NCBI GenBank assembly: GCA_937916485.1
Contig: CALFSV010000182.1
Coordinates: forward strand, 1 to 14,605
DNA length: 14,605 nucleotides
Source of the DNA: an uncultured Paracoccaceae bacterium
GTDB lineage: Bacteria > Pseudomonadota > Alphaproteobacteria > Rhodobacterales > Rhodobacteraceae
Direction: 5' to 3'
Shown: positions 1 to 7,329 of the stretch, one piece after another
Layout of the letters: each line of letters begins with the position of its first letter
Numbering within the stretch: the first letter of the stretch is position 1
Made by a program: the position numbers and the translations under genes
Notes under the pieces: generated by a model
Seen by the model: the letters and a program-made list of their open reading frames with translations, nothing else
Told to the model about the DNA's origin: nothing
The model's database searches: none

Positions 1-30
1 GGTAGCTCTCTCTCAACAGCAGGAGGTGAC

Positions 31-846
31 ATGCTTAGGATTGACGCGCTTACAAAACGTTTCGGAGATAAAACCGCCGTTAACTCAGCGACGATCGCTG
101 TAGATGCACCATCCATGATAGGTGTTATCGGGCGATCTGGCGCAGGAAAATCCACGCTCTTACGGATGGTCAATCGCCTGAGTGATGCGTCGTCCGGCAC
201 AATCACCTTTGAAGGCGAGGATATTACGTCTTTGAAAGGTGGAGCGCGACGCAACTGGCAATCACGCTGTGCGATGATCTTCCAGCAGTTTAATCTTGTA
301 CCCCGTATGGACGTGGTATCAAATGTACTTCACGGAACGCTAAATAGACGATCCACCGTAGCGACGCTCTTCAATCTATATCCCCAGACTGACATCCATC
401 AAGCAATCGAAATTCTGGATCGCCTTGGTATCGCTGAACAGGCGCCTAAACGCGCAGAAGCCTTGTCAGGAGGCCAACAACAGCGCGTCGCAATTGCACG
501 GGCTTTAATGCAAGACCCCAAGATTATTCTCGCAGATGAGCCGATTGCGTCACTAGATCCTATGAATGCGCAAGTGGTGATGCAATCTCTGCGCACTATT
601 CACGAAGAAGATGGGCGCACGGTGATCGCAAACTTGCACACCTTAGATACGGCGCGCCGATATTGCGACCGCGTTATCGGAATGCGCGACGGACAGATTG
701 TGTTCGACGGCACGCCCGAACAGCTAACCACGGGCGTTGCGCGCGATATCTACGGCGCAGACGAAAATTTTTCTGAAGCGGCCACCTCGACAGAAATTGA
801 AACACTGGACAGGCCCAAATTCCGTACACCGGCAGCCTACGTATGA
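31..846 (+). CDS. phnC: Phosphonate ABC transporter ATP-binding protein PhnC
   Basis: Cytoplasmic ATPase that powers phosphonate import through the PhnE permeases. The 271-residue protein has every ABC landmark: Walker [10 protein letters not shown] at residues 34-42, signature LSGGQQQR starting at Leu145, Walker B ending ILADEP with catalytic Glu170, and a later His in the NLHTLD switch region. The overall sequence, including the 'FQQFNLVPR' Q-loop and 'ASLDP', is typical of PhnC, and the length fits. The ATG at 31 follows a near-perfect ribosome site (AGGAGG at 21-26, 4-base spacer). It is the first gene of the importer cluster, and phnD follows after about 70 bases. Only 30 bases lie upstream, so its promoter, presumably with a Pho box, is outside the window. 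Confidence 0.97.
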   Translation: MLRIDALTKRFGDKTAVNSATIAVDAPSMIGVIGRSGAGKSTLLRMVNRLSDASSGTITFEGEDITSLKGGARRNWQSRCAMIFQQFNLVPRMDVVSNVLHGTLNRRSTVATLFNLYPQTDIHQAIEILDRLGIAEQAPKRAEALSGGQQQRVAIARALMQDPKIILADEPIASLDPMNAQVVMQSLRTIHEEDGRTVIANLHTLDTARRYCDRVIGMRDGQIVFDGTPEQLTTGVARDIYGADENFSEAATSTEIETLDRPKFRTPAAYV

Positions 847-919
847 GCCAGTTATCACCCTCACCCAACCCGCCCGCAAACAGCTAGAAGGCTATGGGCA
901 ATAAATCATGGAGAAGACG

Positions 920-1831
920 ATGAAGAAGACGTTTGCATTGGCGCTTGCCGCCACAACGGCCCTCAGCACGGGCGCTCTCGCTCAGGAAATTAATGAGTTT
1001 CGTATTGGCATTCTTGGTGGCGAAAACGCTCAAGATCGGATGAACAGCTACCAGTGCCTTGCCGATTACACCACCGAGGCGCTTGGTGTTGAAACAAAAC
1101 TCTTCGCACCTGCAGATTATAACGGTGTTATTCAGGGTCTGCTGGGCGGTAACATTGACATGGCATGGTTGGGCGCATCGGCCTATGCTGCGACATTCTT
1201 GCAAGACTCGGACGCGGTTGAGCCTGTGTTAATCAAGGTGAACGTTGACGGCTCTGTCGGCTACCATTCGATCGGTTTTGCCCGCAAAGACAGTGGCATA
1301 ACCTCGCTCGATGACATGGAAGGCAAAGTATTCGGCTTTGGTGATCCAAACTCGACGTCCGGCTACCTAATCCCATCCATTGAGATCCCACAATACAAAA
1401 ACGGGGTGACCATGGAAAGCGGAGGTTACTTCGCTGAAGTGAGGTTCACTGGCGGACATGAGCAAACCATTGTTGCTGTTAACAACGGCGACATCGACGG
1501 CGGCGTGACCTGGGCCGATGCTCAGGGAAACTGGGAAGATGGCTACAACTCGGGCGCGCTGCGCAAGGCGGTTGACGCAGGCCTTGTTGACATGAACGAA
1601 ATGGTCCAAATCTGGAAATCAAAAGTGATCCCCGAAGGCCCAATTGTTCTTCGCAAAGCTTTACCAAAAGACGTGCGTGAAAAAATGACAGCGCTGGTTG
1701 ATGGTCTTTATGAGGCTGATCCGGACTGCGCCTATGGGGTGGCCTCAGGGGAGACGCTTGGCTTCCAGCCCGTTACGCATGAGACCTATATTTCAATCGT
1801 TGAAGCCCGCAAAGCCAAAATTGGTGGCTAA
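920..1831 (+). CDS. phnD: Phosphonate ABC transporter periplasmic binding protein PhnD
   Basis: Periplasmic substrate-binding protein of the importer. The N-terminus is a Sec signal peptide: Met-Lys-Lys, a hydrophobic core, then AxA cleavage after about residue 23 (ALA|QE). The mature part has the usual PhnD signatures, including 'RIGILGGEN', 'WLGASAYA' and 'FGDPNSTSGYLIP'; this last segment belongs to the phosphonate-binding pocket in the family. I chose ATG 920 (303 residues) over the in-frame ATG 908. A GGAG at 911-914 is correctly spaced for 920, whereas 908 has no ribosome site and would only add MEKT before the signal peptide. A strong hairpin lies just after the gene and may set its mRNA level relative to the permeases. 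The exact substrate range cannot be read from the sequence. Confidence 0.97.
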   Translation: MKKTFALALAATTALSTGALAQEINEFRIGILGGENAQDRMNSYQCLADYTTEALGVETKLFAPADYNGVIQGLLGGNIDMAWLGASAYAATFLQDSDAVEPVLIKVNVDGSVGYHSIGFARKDSGITSLDDMEGKVFGFGDPNSTSGYLIPSIEIPQYKNGVTMESGGYFAEVRFTGGHEQTIVAVNNGDIDGGVTWADAQGNWEDGYNSGALRKAVDAGLVDMNEMVQIWKSKVIPEGPIVLRKALPKDVREKMTALVDGLYEADPDCAYGVASGETLGFQPVTHETYISIVEARKAKIGG

Positions 1832-1848
1832 TCTATTTCATGTTCTAA

Positions 1849-1874
1849 CTGGCAGCCTCTTTTAGGGCTGCCAG
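1849..1874 (+). promoter_or_regulatory. Intercistronic stem-loop between phnD and phnE1
   Basis: Perfect 9-bp inverted repeat CTGGCAGCC / GGCTGCCAG separated by an 8-base loop. It lies 18 bases after the phnD stop. No T-run follows (the next bases are ACACTCTG), so it is unlikely to be a full terminator. Hairpins in this position in other binding-protein operons stabilise the upstream message or cause partial termination; the role here is inferred. Confidence 0.7.
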
Positions 1875-1896
1875 ACACTCTGTGATCAGGATCAAT

Positions 1897-2772
1897 ATGA
1901 CAGGCAAATCATTCAGCAGCCCAATTCAATCTGTGCACACCATTCAGTCTGCTTATATGGCACAGGTGCAACGGCGCAGGCTCTACGGCGCTCTTACACT
2001 TTTGATATTTGTGATCTTGATGGCATCTGGTTTCAACATCGCCGACGACCGCAACGCGGGTGGCTTTTGGAATGGATTGCATCAGATAGGTGACTACCCC
2101 GCCGATGTCCTCAGCGAGGCTTGGGAAAAACGCACCGATCTCCCTAAATTAATCACAAAATATTTCCCAGCACTGATTGAGACCGTCAATATTGCTGCCG
2201 TTTCTACATTGATTGGAGCAATTGCTGGTTTGTTTTTGTCTCTTCTTGGCACGAGGGGTTTGGCCAAATGGCCCCTCTTAATTCCACTATTTCGCAGGTT
2301 TTCAGATATCATGCGCGCTGTTCCGGAAATCGTGATTGCGTTGGTGTTGATCTTCGTTCTTGGAGGCGGTCCCGTTCCTGCGATGATCGCCATTGCCATC
2401 CATACTGCCGGAGCACTGGCCAAGATGTTTTCCGAAGTTTCCGAAAATACCGATCTTAAGGCTGTTGAAGGTCTTTCCTCGACCGGAGCTTCATGGGCGC
2501 AGAGAATGTTGCTAGGTGTGCTGCCTCAGGTCGCACCAAACTACATCAGCTACACCCTCTTGCGCTTTGAAATTAACATCCGCGCCTCAGCCATTCTGGG
2601 CTTCGTAGGTGCGGGTGGTTTGGGTTACGAGCTACGCAATTCTATGGCGTGGGGGCCTGGCCGCTTTGACGAGGCGGCGGCAATCTTCATCTTGCTGTTT
2701 GGCACAATCGTCTTTTTTGATCAGGTGTCGAACCGCTATCGTAACAAATTGACCTATGGTCAGACACATTAA
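1897..2772 (+). CDS. phnE: Phosphonate ABC transporter permease PhnE1
   Basis: Inner-membrane permease of the phosphonate importer, about 291 residues. There is one hydrophobic segment near residues 30-50 (LTLLIFVILMASGF), a polar stretch, then the multi-span BPD transporter core. The cytoplasmic coupling (EAA-like) loop is visible as 'FSEVSENTDLKAVEGLSSTGAS', the sequence typical of PhnE. I chose ATG 1897, which has AGGA at 1888-1891 with a 5-base spacer; an in-frame GTG at 1882 would add five residues. phnE2 begins 19 bases after the stop. The two unequal permeases probably form a heterodimer on a PhnC dimer, as in other CDE1E2 systems. Naming it E1 is positional. Confidence 0.95.
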   Translation: MTGKSFSSPIQSVHTIQSAYMAQVQRRRLYGALTLLIFVILMASGFNIADDRNAGGFWNGLHQIGDYPADVLSEAWEKRTDLPKLITKYFPALIETVNIAAVSTLIGAIAGLFLSLLGTRGLAKWPLLIPLFRRFSDIMRAVPEIVIALVLIFVLGGGPVPAMIAIAIHTAGALAKMFSEVSENTDLKAVEGLSSTGASWAQRMLLGVLPQVAPNYISYTLLRFEINIRASAILGFVGAGGLGYELRNSMAWGPGRFDEAAAIFILLFGTIVFFDQVSNRYRNKLTYGQTH

Positions 2773-2791
2773 GCTCGGAAGGATCCCGCAC

Positions 2792-4105
2792 ATGACTTCT
2801 ATTGGACTGGACGCGGCGAAGCTTCGAGCTGATCGGCTTTTTCAGCGCAAACGTCTTGTTGCCTTTGGCATTCCAGCCGGGATTATTGCATACCTTGTGT
2901 ATATTTTCTTCGCTTTTAATTTGCCCGGCCTTGCTCAACGCGCCAATATGGACAACGCTGTTACGCTGATCTCAGACAGTTGGTCCCATAAAGTACATGT
3001 CACCCGTGACAATCGCTCAGGTGAAATTAGCTATGCGGTCGAAGGGGAACGCAAAGGCCGCTATCCTGAAGGCTTGCGGCCAGAATGGGTCACCGGTGAC
3101 GAGATTATTACGATTGATCTGGGTGGCAATTACATCGTTCGCTATCTGCCTCAAAACCAGACTGAGATTGAAATTCCAAACTTTCCTCTAATCCAGGTTC
3201 GTGCCGAAGGCCGCAGCCTTGTAACAAACCTACCAGACAGTTTGCCAAACTGGATTTCAGCATCAAACCGCCGCATCGGCATCACAACACCTGAAGGGCG
3301 CATCACTCTGACAGGTTCGCGTACCGAAGTGTTTAATTACTTCCCAGGTTGGGAGCTGTTCTGGTTTACTCTCGACAGCCCGTACTATGGTCAAAGTTTT
3401 GCAAGCATCTTTTTTGGAGACCGCTTAGACCCTAGCCGATCAAATATATCAGGTGCACTCTTTGATTGGTGGAACAATGCCATGTGGCGCCACAAGGACG
3501 TTGCCTGGGCAATTGGCGAGACACTGCTAATGGCATTTCTTGGTACTATGGGCGCTGCAATAATCGCATTGCCCCTTGGCTTTCTTGCAGCAAAGCGGTT
3601 CTCCCCAATTATGTTGTTGCGGGCTGCAACGCGCCGCATTTTCGACTTTGTCCGCGGCGTAGATGCTCTAATTTGGACCGTCGTCCTTGCCCGTGCCTTC
3701 GGTCCCGGCCCGCTTACGGGGGCACTTGCTATATTGATTACCGATACCGGCACCTTTGGAAAAATTTTCTCCGAGGCCTTGGAAAATGTTGATCAAAAGC
3801 AGATTGAAGGGGTGTCCTCGACTGGGGCGAAACCTCTCCAACGATATCGCTTCGGCGTAATTCCACAACTGGTACCCATTCTATTGGCGCAAATTCTCTA
3901 TTTTCTCGAATCCAACACGCGCTCTGCCACCATCATCGGAGCGATCACCGGCGGCGGCATTGGACTGTTGCTGACCCAAGCAATCCAGACCCAGAAGGAT
4001 TGGGAAGAAGTTGCATATTACATCACGTTAATTATTGGGATGGTCATGTTTATGGACTGGCTTTCAGGTTGGCTGCGCGGCCAACTCATCGGGCGAAAAG
4101 ACTGA
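2792..4105 (+). CDS. phnE: Phosphonate ABC transporter permease PhnE2, with long extracytoplasmic insertion
   Basis: Second permease subunit, 437 residues, well above the roughly 260-300 of a usual PhnE. The C-terminal part (from about residue 240) is a normal BPD core with the coupling loop 'FSEALENVDQKQIEGVSSTGAK', closely parallel to that of PhnE1. The extra length lies at the N-terminus. After one membrane segment at about residues 22-42 comes a polar stretch of about 190 residues, rich in beta-type and charged sequence, that should lie outside the membrane. The ATG at 2792 has GGAAGGA at 2777-2783 with an 8-base spacer. An earlier in-frame ATG at 2756 overlaps phnE1 and lacks a good ribosome site. 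The stop at 4103-4105 is followed by an unclear 253-base stretch. Confidence 0.95.
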   Translation: MTSIGLDAAKLRADRLFQRKRLVAFGIPAGIIAYLVYIFFAFNLPGLAQRANMDNAVTLISDSWSHKVHVTRDNRSGEISYAVEGERKGRYPEGLRPEWVTGDEIITIDLGGNYIVRYLPQNQTEIEIPNFPLIQVRAEGRSLVTNLPDSLPNWISASNRRIGITTPEGRITLTGSRTEVFNYFPGWELFWFTLDSPYYGQSFASIFFGDRLDPSRSNISGALFDWWNNAMWRHKDVAWAIGETLLMAFLGTMGAAIIALPLGFLAAKRFSPIMLLRAATRRIFDFVRGVDALIWTVVLARAFGPGPLTGALAILITDTGTFGKIFSEALENVDQKQIEGVSSTGAKPLQRYRFGVIPQLVPILLAQILYFLESNTRSATIIGAITGGGIGLLLTQAIQTQKDWEEVAYYITLIIGMVMFMDWLSGWLRGQLIGRKD

Positions 4106-4358
4106 TGCCACAGATCTTGATTACGGAGCGCAGCCCCAAAATGAATGGTGGTTTTGCCCCCAAGCCCAAAATCGCAAACGCATCGTTTTTATTGCAACAC
4201 CCGCTGGCCAGAACGACAAACTCATCGTTTATCCAGGCACTGCAGAGCAATTTAAGTGCGGTACGTCTAAAATCTCATAAAAAATTGATATTGATCTTAA
4301 CAATGCAGACGTCATTGCGGCCTCAAACTAAAAAAATAACACCATGGGCAAGTAAGGA
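4106..4358 (+). other. Unassigned stretch between phnE2 and the hexapeptide transferase; possible decayed gene
   Basis: Two readings are visible and neither is convincing. (a) An ORF from ATG 4105 (TGATG junction with the phnE2 stop) to TGA 4369-4371 would give 88 residues, but it has almost no acidic residues and looks like a shadow frame. (b) A neighbouring frame, open from within phnE2 through this stretch, gives protein-like sequence (e.g. QNEWWFCPQAQNRKR, KLIVYPGTAEQFKC). It hits a TAA at 4278-4280, then continues protein-like (KIDIDLNNADVIAASN) to a second TAA near 4329. This second pattern fits a truncated gene with a nonsense mutation and no start. I do not recognise the family. Confidence 0.35.
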
Positions 4359-4991
4359 ATGTGCAGCTTGACAGAAACAAGATTAAAATCAGATGTCCCC
4401 TTTTTTCATCCAGATTGCGACATAACCGATGCTAGATTTGGAAAATACGTTGAGATCGGAAGAGGGAGCCGAGTGGCCCATTCCCACCTCGACGATTATT
4501 CCTATTGCGACCGCTTTGCCGACATTGCCAATACTTCCGTTGGCAAATTCTCCAACATCGCAGCATTCGTGCGGATCGGCGCGACAGACCATCCCATGGA
4601 GAAGGCGAGTTTGCATCACTTTCACTATCGCTCATCGGACTATTTCGAAGATGCAAATGACGATGAGGCTTGGTTTGCGGTACGGCGCAGTCGTCGAACA
4701 ACGATTGGCCATGATACTTGGATCGGCCATGGCGCACAGGTGAGGCCTGAGGTTAAAATTGGCCATGGCGCCGTTATCGCAGGCGGCGCAATCGTTACAA
4801 AAGACGTCCCACCGTATATGATAGTGGCAGGAATTCCGGCAGTCTCAATGCGGCCCCGTTTTGCACCCCGCGTTGTAGACAGGTTGATAGAGCTCGCCTG
4901 GTGGGATTGGTCACACGATTGCCTGCGCGCGGCACTTGATGATTTTCGCAACCTAAAAGCCGAAGACTTTCTTGACCGCTATGAAAAATAG
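4359..4991 (+). CDS. Hexapeptide-repeat (LbH) acyltransferase-like phosphonate metabolism protein
   Basis: Left-handed beta-helix protein of 210 residues, resembling the phosphonate-operon family of hexapeptide transferases, which are related to xenobiotic/chloramphenicol acetyltransferases. The C-terminal half shows the imperfect hexapeptide ladder (e.g. TWIGHGAQVRPEVKIGHGA) and the typical closing 'VPPYMIVAGIPA'. A charged loop between the coils (about residues 77-112) contains DHPMEK, a likely active-site region. It may acetylate an aminophosphonate or a pathway intermediate; no GNAT-type PhnO is present in the window. The start is uncertain. ATG 4359 directly abuts the AAGGA ribosome site, whereas an in-frame TTG at 4368 has a 9-base spacer and would give 207 residues. 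It was probably transcribed with phnCDE before the 253-base gap. Confidence 0.88.
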   Translation: MCSLTETRLKSDVPFFHPDCDITDARFGKYVEIGRGSRVAHSHLDDYSYCDRFADIANTSVGKFSNIAAFVRIGATDHPMEKASLHHFHYRSSDYFEDANDDEAWFAVRRSRRTTIGHDTWIGHGAQVRPEVKIGHGAVIAGGAIVTKDVPPYMIVAGIPAVSMRPRFAPRVVDRLIELAWWDWSHDCLRAALDDFRNLKAEDFLDRYEK

Positions 4992-5105
4992 CCAAGAAAG
5001 ATTGATTGGCGAAACACCCTTCGCGTCACATGCTATGGTCACTGCCGGTTTCCAATTGGGTCAAAAATTTCGCCGCACCGCTTGGCAGACAAAATCTGAC
5101 CCGCA

Positions 5106-5150
5106 TCGTCACATAGCTGTCACAAAACTTTGCTAAGCTGCCATCATAAT
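5106..5150 (+). promoter_or_regulatory. Pho box promoter upstream of the acyltransferase gene
   Basis: Three half sites in exact 11-base register: TCGTCAC (5106-5112), CTGTCAC (5117-5123) and CTTTGCT (5128-5134), with A/T-rich 4-base spacers. A -10-like CATAAT (5145-5150) starts 10 bases after the last half site, the geometry expected of PhoB-activated promoters, where the box replaces the -35. PhoB consensus half site is CTGTCAT. This is the clearest Pho box in the window. Confidence 0.8.
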
Positions 5151-5169
5151 ATCAGAAGGATTAAGGCTC

Positions 5170-6042
5170 ATGAACACGCACGCCCCATCGCAGGTTTCCT
5201 ATGCCGCAGTGGCTCAATCACCCGCTGGTAGAAACCTCATCAAACTCATTGAAAACGCCACAGGTCGACATCGATTAATCAGGCGGGCGAAGGGTTACGA
5301 CATCGAAGTCGCGCAAGGCCGGAGTTTTTGGGACGTCATGCTGAGCCGCTATGGGGTAAGTCTTGAACTGATATCAGGCACATTGGAAAATATTCCCCAG
5401 CAAGGACCCTTGGTGATTGTTGCAAACCATCCCTTTGGCATCCTCGACGGTTTGATCATGGGGCATATCCTATGCGAAAGGCGTGGTTCGTTTCAGATTC
5501 TGGCAAACAGCGTCTTTCAGGATGCGCCAGAGCTTAATGGAACTGTTTTGCCGATTAGCTTTGACGAGACCAAAGACGCAGTTAAGCTCAACCTGGACAC
5601 CCGAGCAAAGGCTTTGACAGCTCTCAGGGGCGGTGGGGCGATTGGTATCTTCCCAGGGGGGACTGTCTCAACCGCAGCCCGCCCTTTTCAGCAACCACTC
5701 GACCCCGGCTGGAGGCGGTTTACTGCCCGCATGATCACCAAATCCAATGCAACTGTAGTTCCCATCTTCTTTGATGGTCACAATTCTAAGCTATTTCAAC
5801 TGGCCAGCCATATCCACTACAATCTGCGTGCGGCACTCTTGCTCAACGAATTTCGCACGCGCACTGATAAGCCGGTGAAAATTGCAATCGGCAAACCAAT
5901 TTCGCCAGAAAAAATTGCAACCTTCTCCAATGACGCTCAGAGCATGATGAACTATTTGAGATGCCAAACATATGCACTGTCACCCCAAAGCTTTGCCCAT
6001 TCAAATTATGGTTTCGAGTTTGAAGACCACTACAAATTGTAA
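5170..6042 (+). CDS. PlsC/hemolysin-type lysophospholipid acyltransferase family protein
   Basis: Predicted O-acyltransferase of 290 residues that would transfer an acyl chain to a lipid acceptor at the membrane face. The catalytic block is NHPFGILD at residues 86-93; this is the HX5D form seen in hemolysin-like acyltransferases rather than the HX4D of classical PlsC. The acceptor-binding block FPGGTVST follows at residues 161-168, then 'VVPIFFDG'. There is no clear signal peptide or strong membrane span. The ATG at 5170 has AAGG at 5163-5166 and AAGGA at 5156-5160 upstream. A Pho box sits directly in front, so it should be induced by phosphate starvation independently of phnF. I infer a role in membrane lipid remodelling, for example making a phosphorus-free lipid, but the acceptor is unknown. 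It ends 27 bases before the tail of phnF, convergently. Confidence 0.85.
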   Translation: MNTHAPSQVSYAAVAQSPAGRNLIKLIENATGRHRLIRRAKGYDIEVAQGRSFWDVMLSRYGVSLELISGTLENIPQQGPLVIVANHPFGILDGLIMGHILCERRGSFQILANSVFQDAPELNGTVLPISFDETKDAVKLNLDTRAKALTALRGGGAIGIFPGGTVSTAARPFQQPLDPGWRRFTARMITKSNATVVPIFFDGHNSKLFQLASHIHYNLRAALLLNEFRTRTDKPVKIAIGKPISPEKIATFSNDAQSMMNYLRCQTYALSPQSFAHSNYGFEFEDHYKL

Positions 6043-6069
6043 ACCCCGGCAGCCGATTATTGCAAGCAA

Positions 6070-6792
6070 TCAGGTTTCTCCAAGCGTGAGCGTTATCCGA
6101 TCTCCGACAAACCAAGTGCGCCCATACTCGACCGGAATCGCATTCGCGCATTGGTTAACACTAGAAGACCTCAAGAGCGGATCACCTTCTACAGCTTGTA
6201 AGAGCAGGGCTTGCGTGGCTGTTGAGCGGACAGCTGTGAGACGGGTTGAGGCTCTTGTATAGTCATCAATGCCGACACTGCGCAGAGCCTGGGTCACGCT
6301 CGTTGTGGCGGACAATGCCTCAAAAATACCAGAAAGTCTCATGCTCGGAAACACACTTAGAACTACCGCCAATGGCTGGCCGTCTGCCAATAATAGCCCA
6401 TGATACGCACAAACCTGATCACCTACTTGAATGTGTAGCGCCCGCGCCTCTCGCTGCGTCGCAGCCCGCGTATCGAGAGATAAAACGCGTTTTTCTGGAT
6501 GACGTCCTGCGTCAATCAGGTTTTCGTGAAATCTTACACGATGCCCAAGACGGTAATCTGCGGGTGTCGATACTACGAACGCCCCAGCGCCGCGTCGGGT
6601 GCGCACCAGTCCTTCACTCACCAAAGCAGACAGCCCATGGCGGACCGTATGGCGGTTCACGCCGAAGCGAGCTGCAAGAGCTGCTTCAGTTGGCAACTTT
6701 TCGCCAGGGCTGTAATGCCCCTCAGCCAGATCGCTCCGCAACGCATTAGCGATGGCTTTCCAAATCGGGGTCTTGTCAGGACTGTCACACAA
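6070..6792 (-). CDS. phnF: GntR/HutC-family phosphonate operon repressor PhnF
   Basis: Transcription factor of 240 residues. The N-terminal winged helix-turn-helix (about residues 8-75) has the GntR signature 'LPTEAALAARFGVNRHTVRHGLSALVSEGLV', followed by 'TRRGAGAFV'. The C-terminal two thirds is a UTRA ligand-binding domain. It is divergent from phnG, the usual place for PhnF, and should repress the C-P lyase operon and perhaps itself until an inducer binds. The start is unusual. The frame is closed by a TGA at 6796-6798, and no ATG lies before the conserved PIWK, so a TTG at 6790-6792 is the only reasonable start. An ATG at 6813-6815 on the same strand lies in another frame. The start codon lies inside a Pho-box-like array. 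Confidence 0.92.
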   Translation of the reverse strand: MCDSPDKTPIWKAIANALRSDLAEGHYSPGEKLPTEAALAARFGVNRHTVRHGLSALVSEGLVRTRRGAGAFVVSTPADYRLGHRVRFHENLIDAGRHPEKRVLSLDTRAATQREARALHIQVGDQVCAYHGLLLADGQPLAVVLSVFPSMRLSGIFEALSATTSVTQALRSVGIDDYTRASTRLTAVRSTATQALLLQAVEGDPLLRSSSVNQCANAIPVEYGRTWFVGDRITLTLGET

Positions 6793-6837
6793 AATTCACA
6801 AAACTCTTCTGTCATGGCGGTTGGTCTGTGGTAATAT
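6782..6837 (+). promoter_or_regulatory. Pho-box-like array in front of phnG
   Basis: CTGTCAC (6782-6788), AATTCAC (6793-6799) and the weaker CTCTTCT (6804-6810) stand in 11-base register, and a further good half site, CTGTCAT, lies at 6809-6815 out of that register. TAATAT at 6832-6837, or the TATAGT copies just downstream, could serve as the -10. The orientation points to phnG. The array covers the phnF start codon, so PhoB bound here could activate phnG while hindering phnF expression; that last point is inference. Confidence 0.6.
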
Positions 6838-6838
6838 A

Positions 6839-6854
6839 TGTATAGTTGTATAGT
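6839..6854 (+). repeat. Perfect tandem 8-bp repeat, candidate PhnF operator
   Basis: TGTATAGT occurs twice head-to-tail with no gap (6839-6846 and 6847-6854). TGTATA-type half sites are typical of HutC-subfamily GntR regulators, to which PhnF belongs. It lies downstream of the Pho-box-like array and about 20 bases upstream of the phnG ATG at 6874, a classic position for a repressor. Known operators of this family are mostly inverted rather than direct repeats, so the assignment is tentative. Confidence 0.5.
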
Positions 6855-6873
6855 ATCAGGGCAAGTTGTCGAG

Positions 6874-7329
6874 ATGAAAAACTTTAATAGCAAAGTTGAT
6901 CTGCGCAAAAAGTGGATGGGTTTGCTGGCAAAAGCTCCAGAAGGCAGGGTTGCCCTTTTGTTTGATGCTGAAATGTCGCGTCCAACCTTCACATGGCTTC
7001 GTGCCCCAGAAATTGGCAGCACGATGGTGCGCGCCCGCGCAGGCACAACTGGTGCACCGTTCAATTTAGGCGAAATAACCATAACCCGCTGCGCCCTAAC
7101 CTTAGAAACTGGTGAAGTGGGCCATGCTTATATCCAAGGCCGCAGAAAGGCAGATGCCGAAACCGCAGCTCTTATTGACGCGCTGATGCAAACGGAGGCC
7201 GCCGACCGGCTTTACGACACAATTCTTGAGCCCCTTGAGGCCGAAATGGCCGCTGCAAAAGCGGCCCGCGCATCGAAGGCCGCCGCTACAAAAGTAGACT
7301 TCTTTACCATGGCCCGAGGAGAAGACTGA
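6874..7329 (+). CDS. phnG: C-P lyase subunit PhnG
   Basis: Subunit of the PhnGHIJ core complex, which with PhnI attaches phosphonate to ribose C1 of ATP, displacing adenine. The 151 residues match the E. coli length of about 150. Family landmarks are 'RKKWMGLLAKAP' near the N-terminus and 'GAPFNLGEITITRC' in the middle; the C-terminus is Ala/Lys-rich. I chose ATG 6874. An in-frame ATG at 6838 would place the candidate operator repeat inside the coding sequence, gives an N-terminus unlike the family, and has no ribosome site. The site before 6874 is also weak. The stop overlaps the phnH start by one base (TGATG), which implies translational coupling. Confidence 0.95.
   Translation: MKNFNSKVDLRKKWMGLLAKAPEGRVALLFDAEMSRPTFTWLRAPEIGSTMVRARAGTTGAPFNLGEITITRCALTLETGEVGHAYIQGRRKADAETAALIDALMQTEAADRLYDTILEPLEAEMAAAKAARASKAAATKVDFFTMARGED

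Noticed and set aside
4000..4371. Open frame running out of the end of phnE2 to TGA 4371 (123 codons, or 88 from ATG 4105)
   Set aside because: Starts inside phnE2 in another frame. The unique part is rich in Ser, Thr, Lys and Leu, with almost no acidic residues, and resembles no protein I know. The TGATG junction was the only point in favour, so I did not call it a gene.
6657..7082. Minus-strand frame beginning opposite phnG and overlapping phnF
   Set aside because: It is antisense to phnG and out of frame with phnF, with no recognisable domain. Only its internal ATG near 6815 is of interest, in relation to the phnF start.
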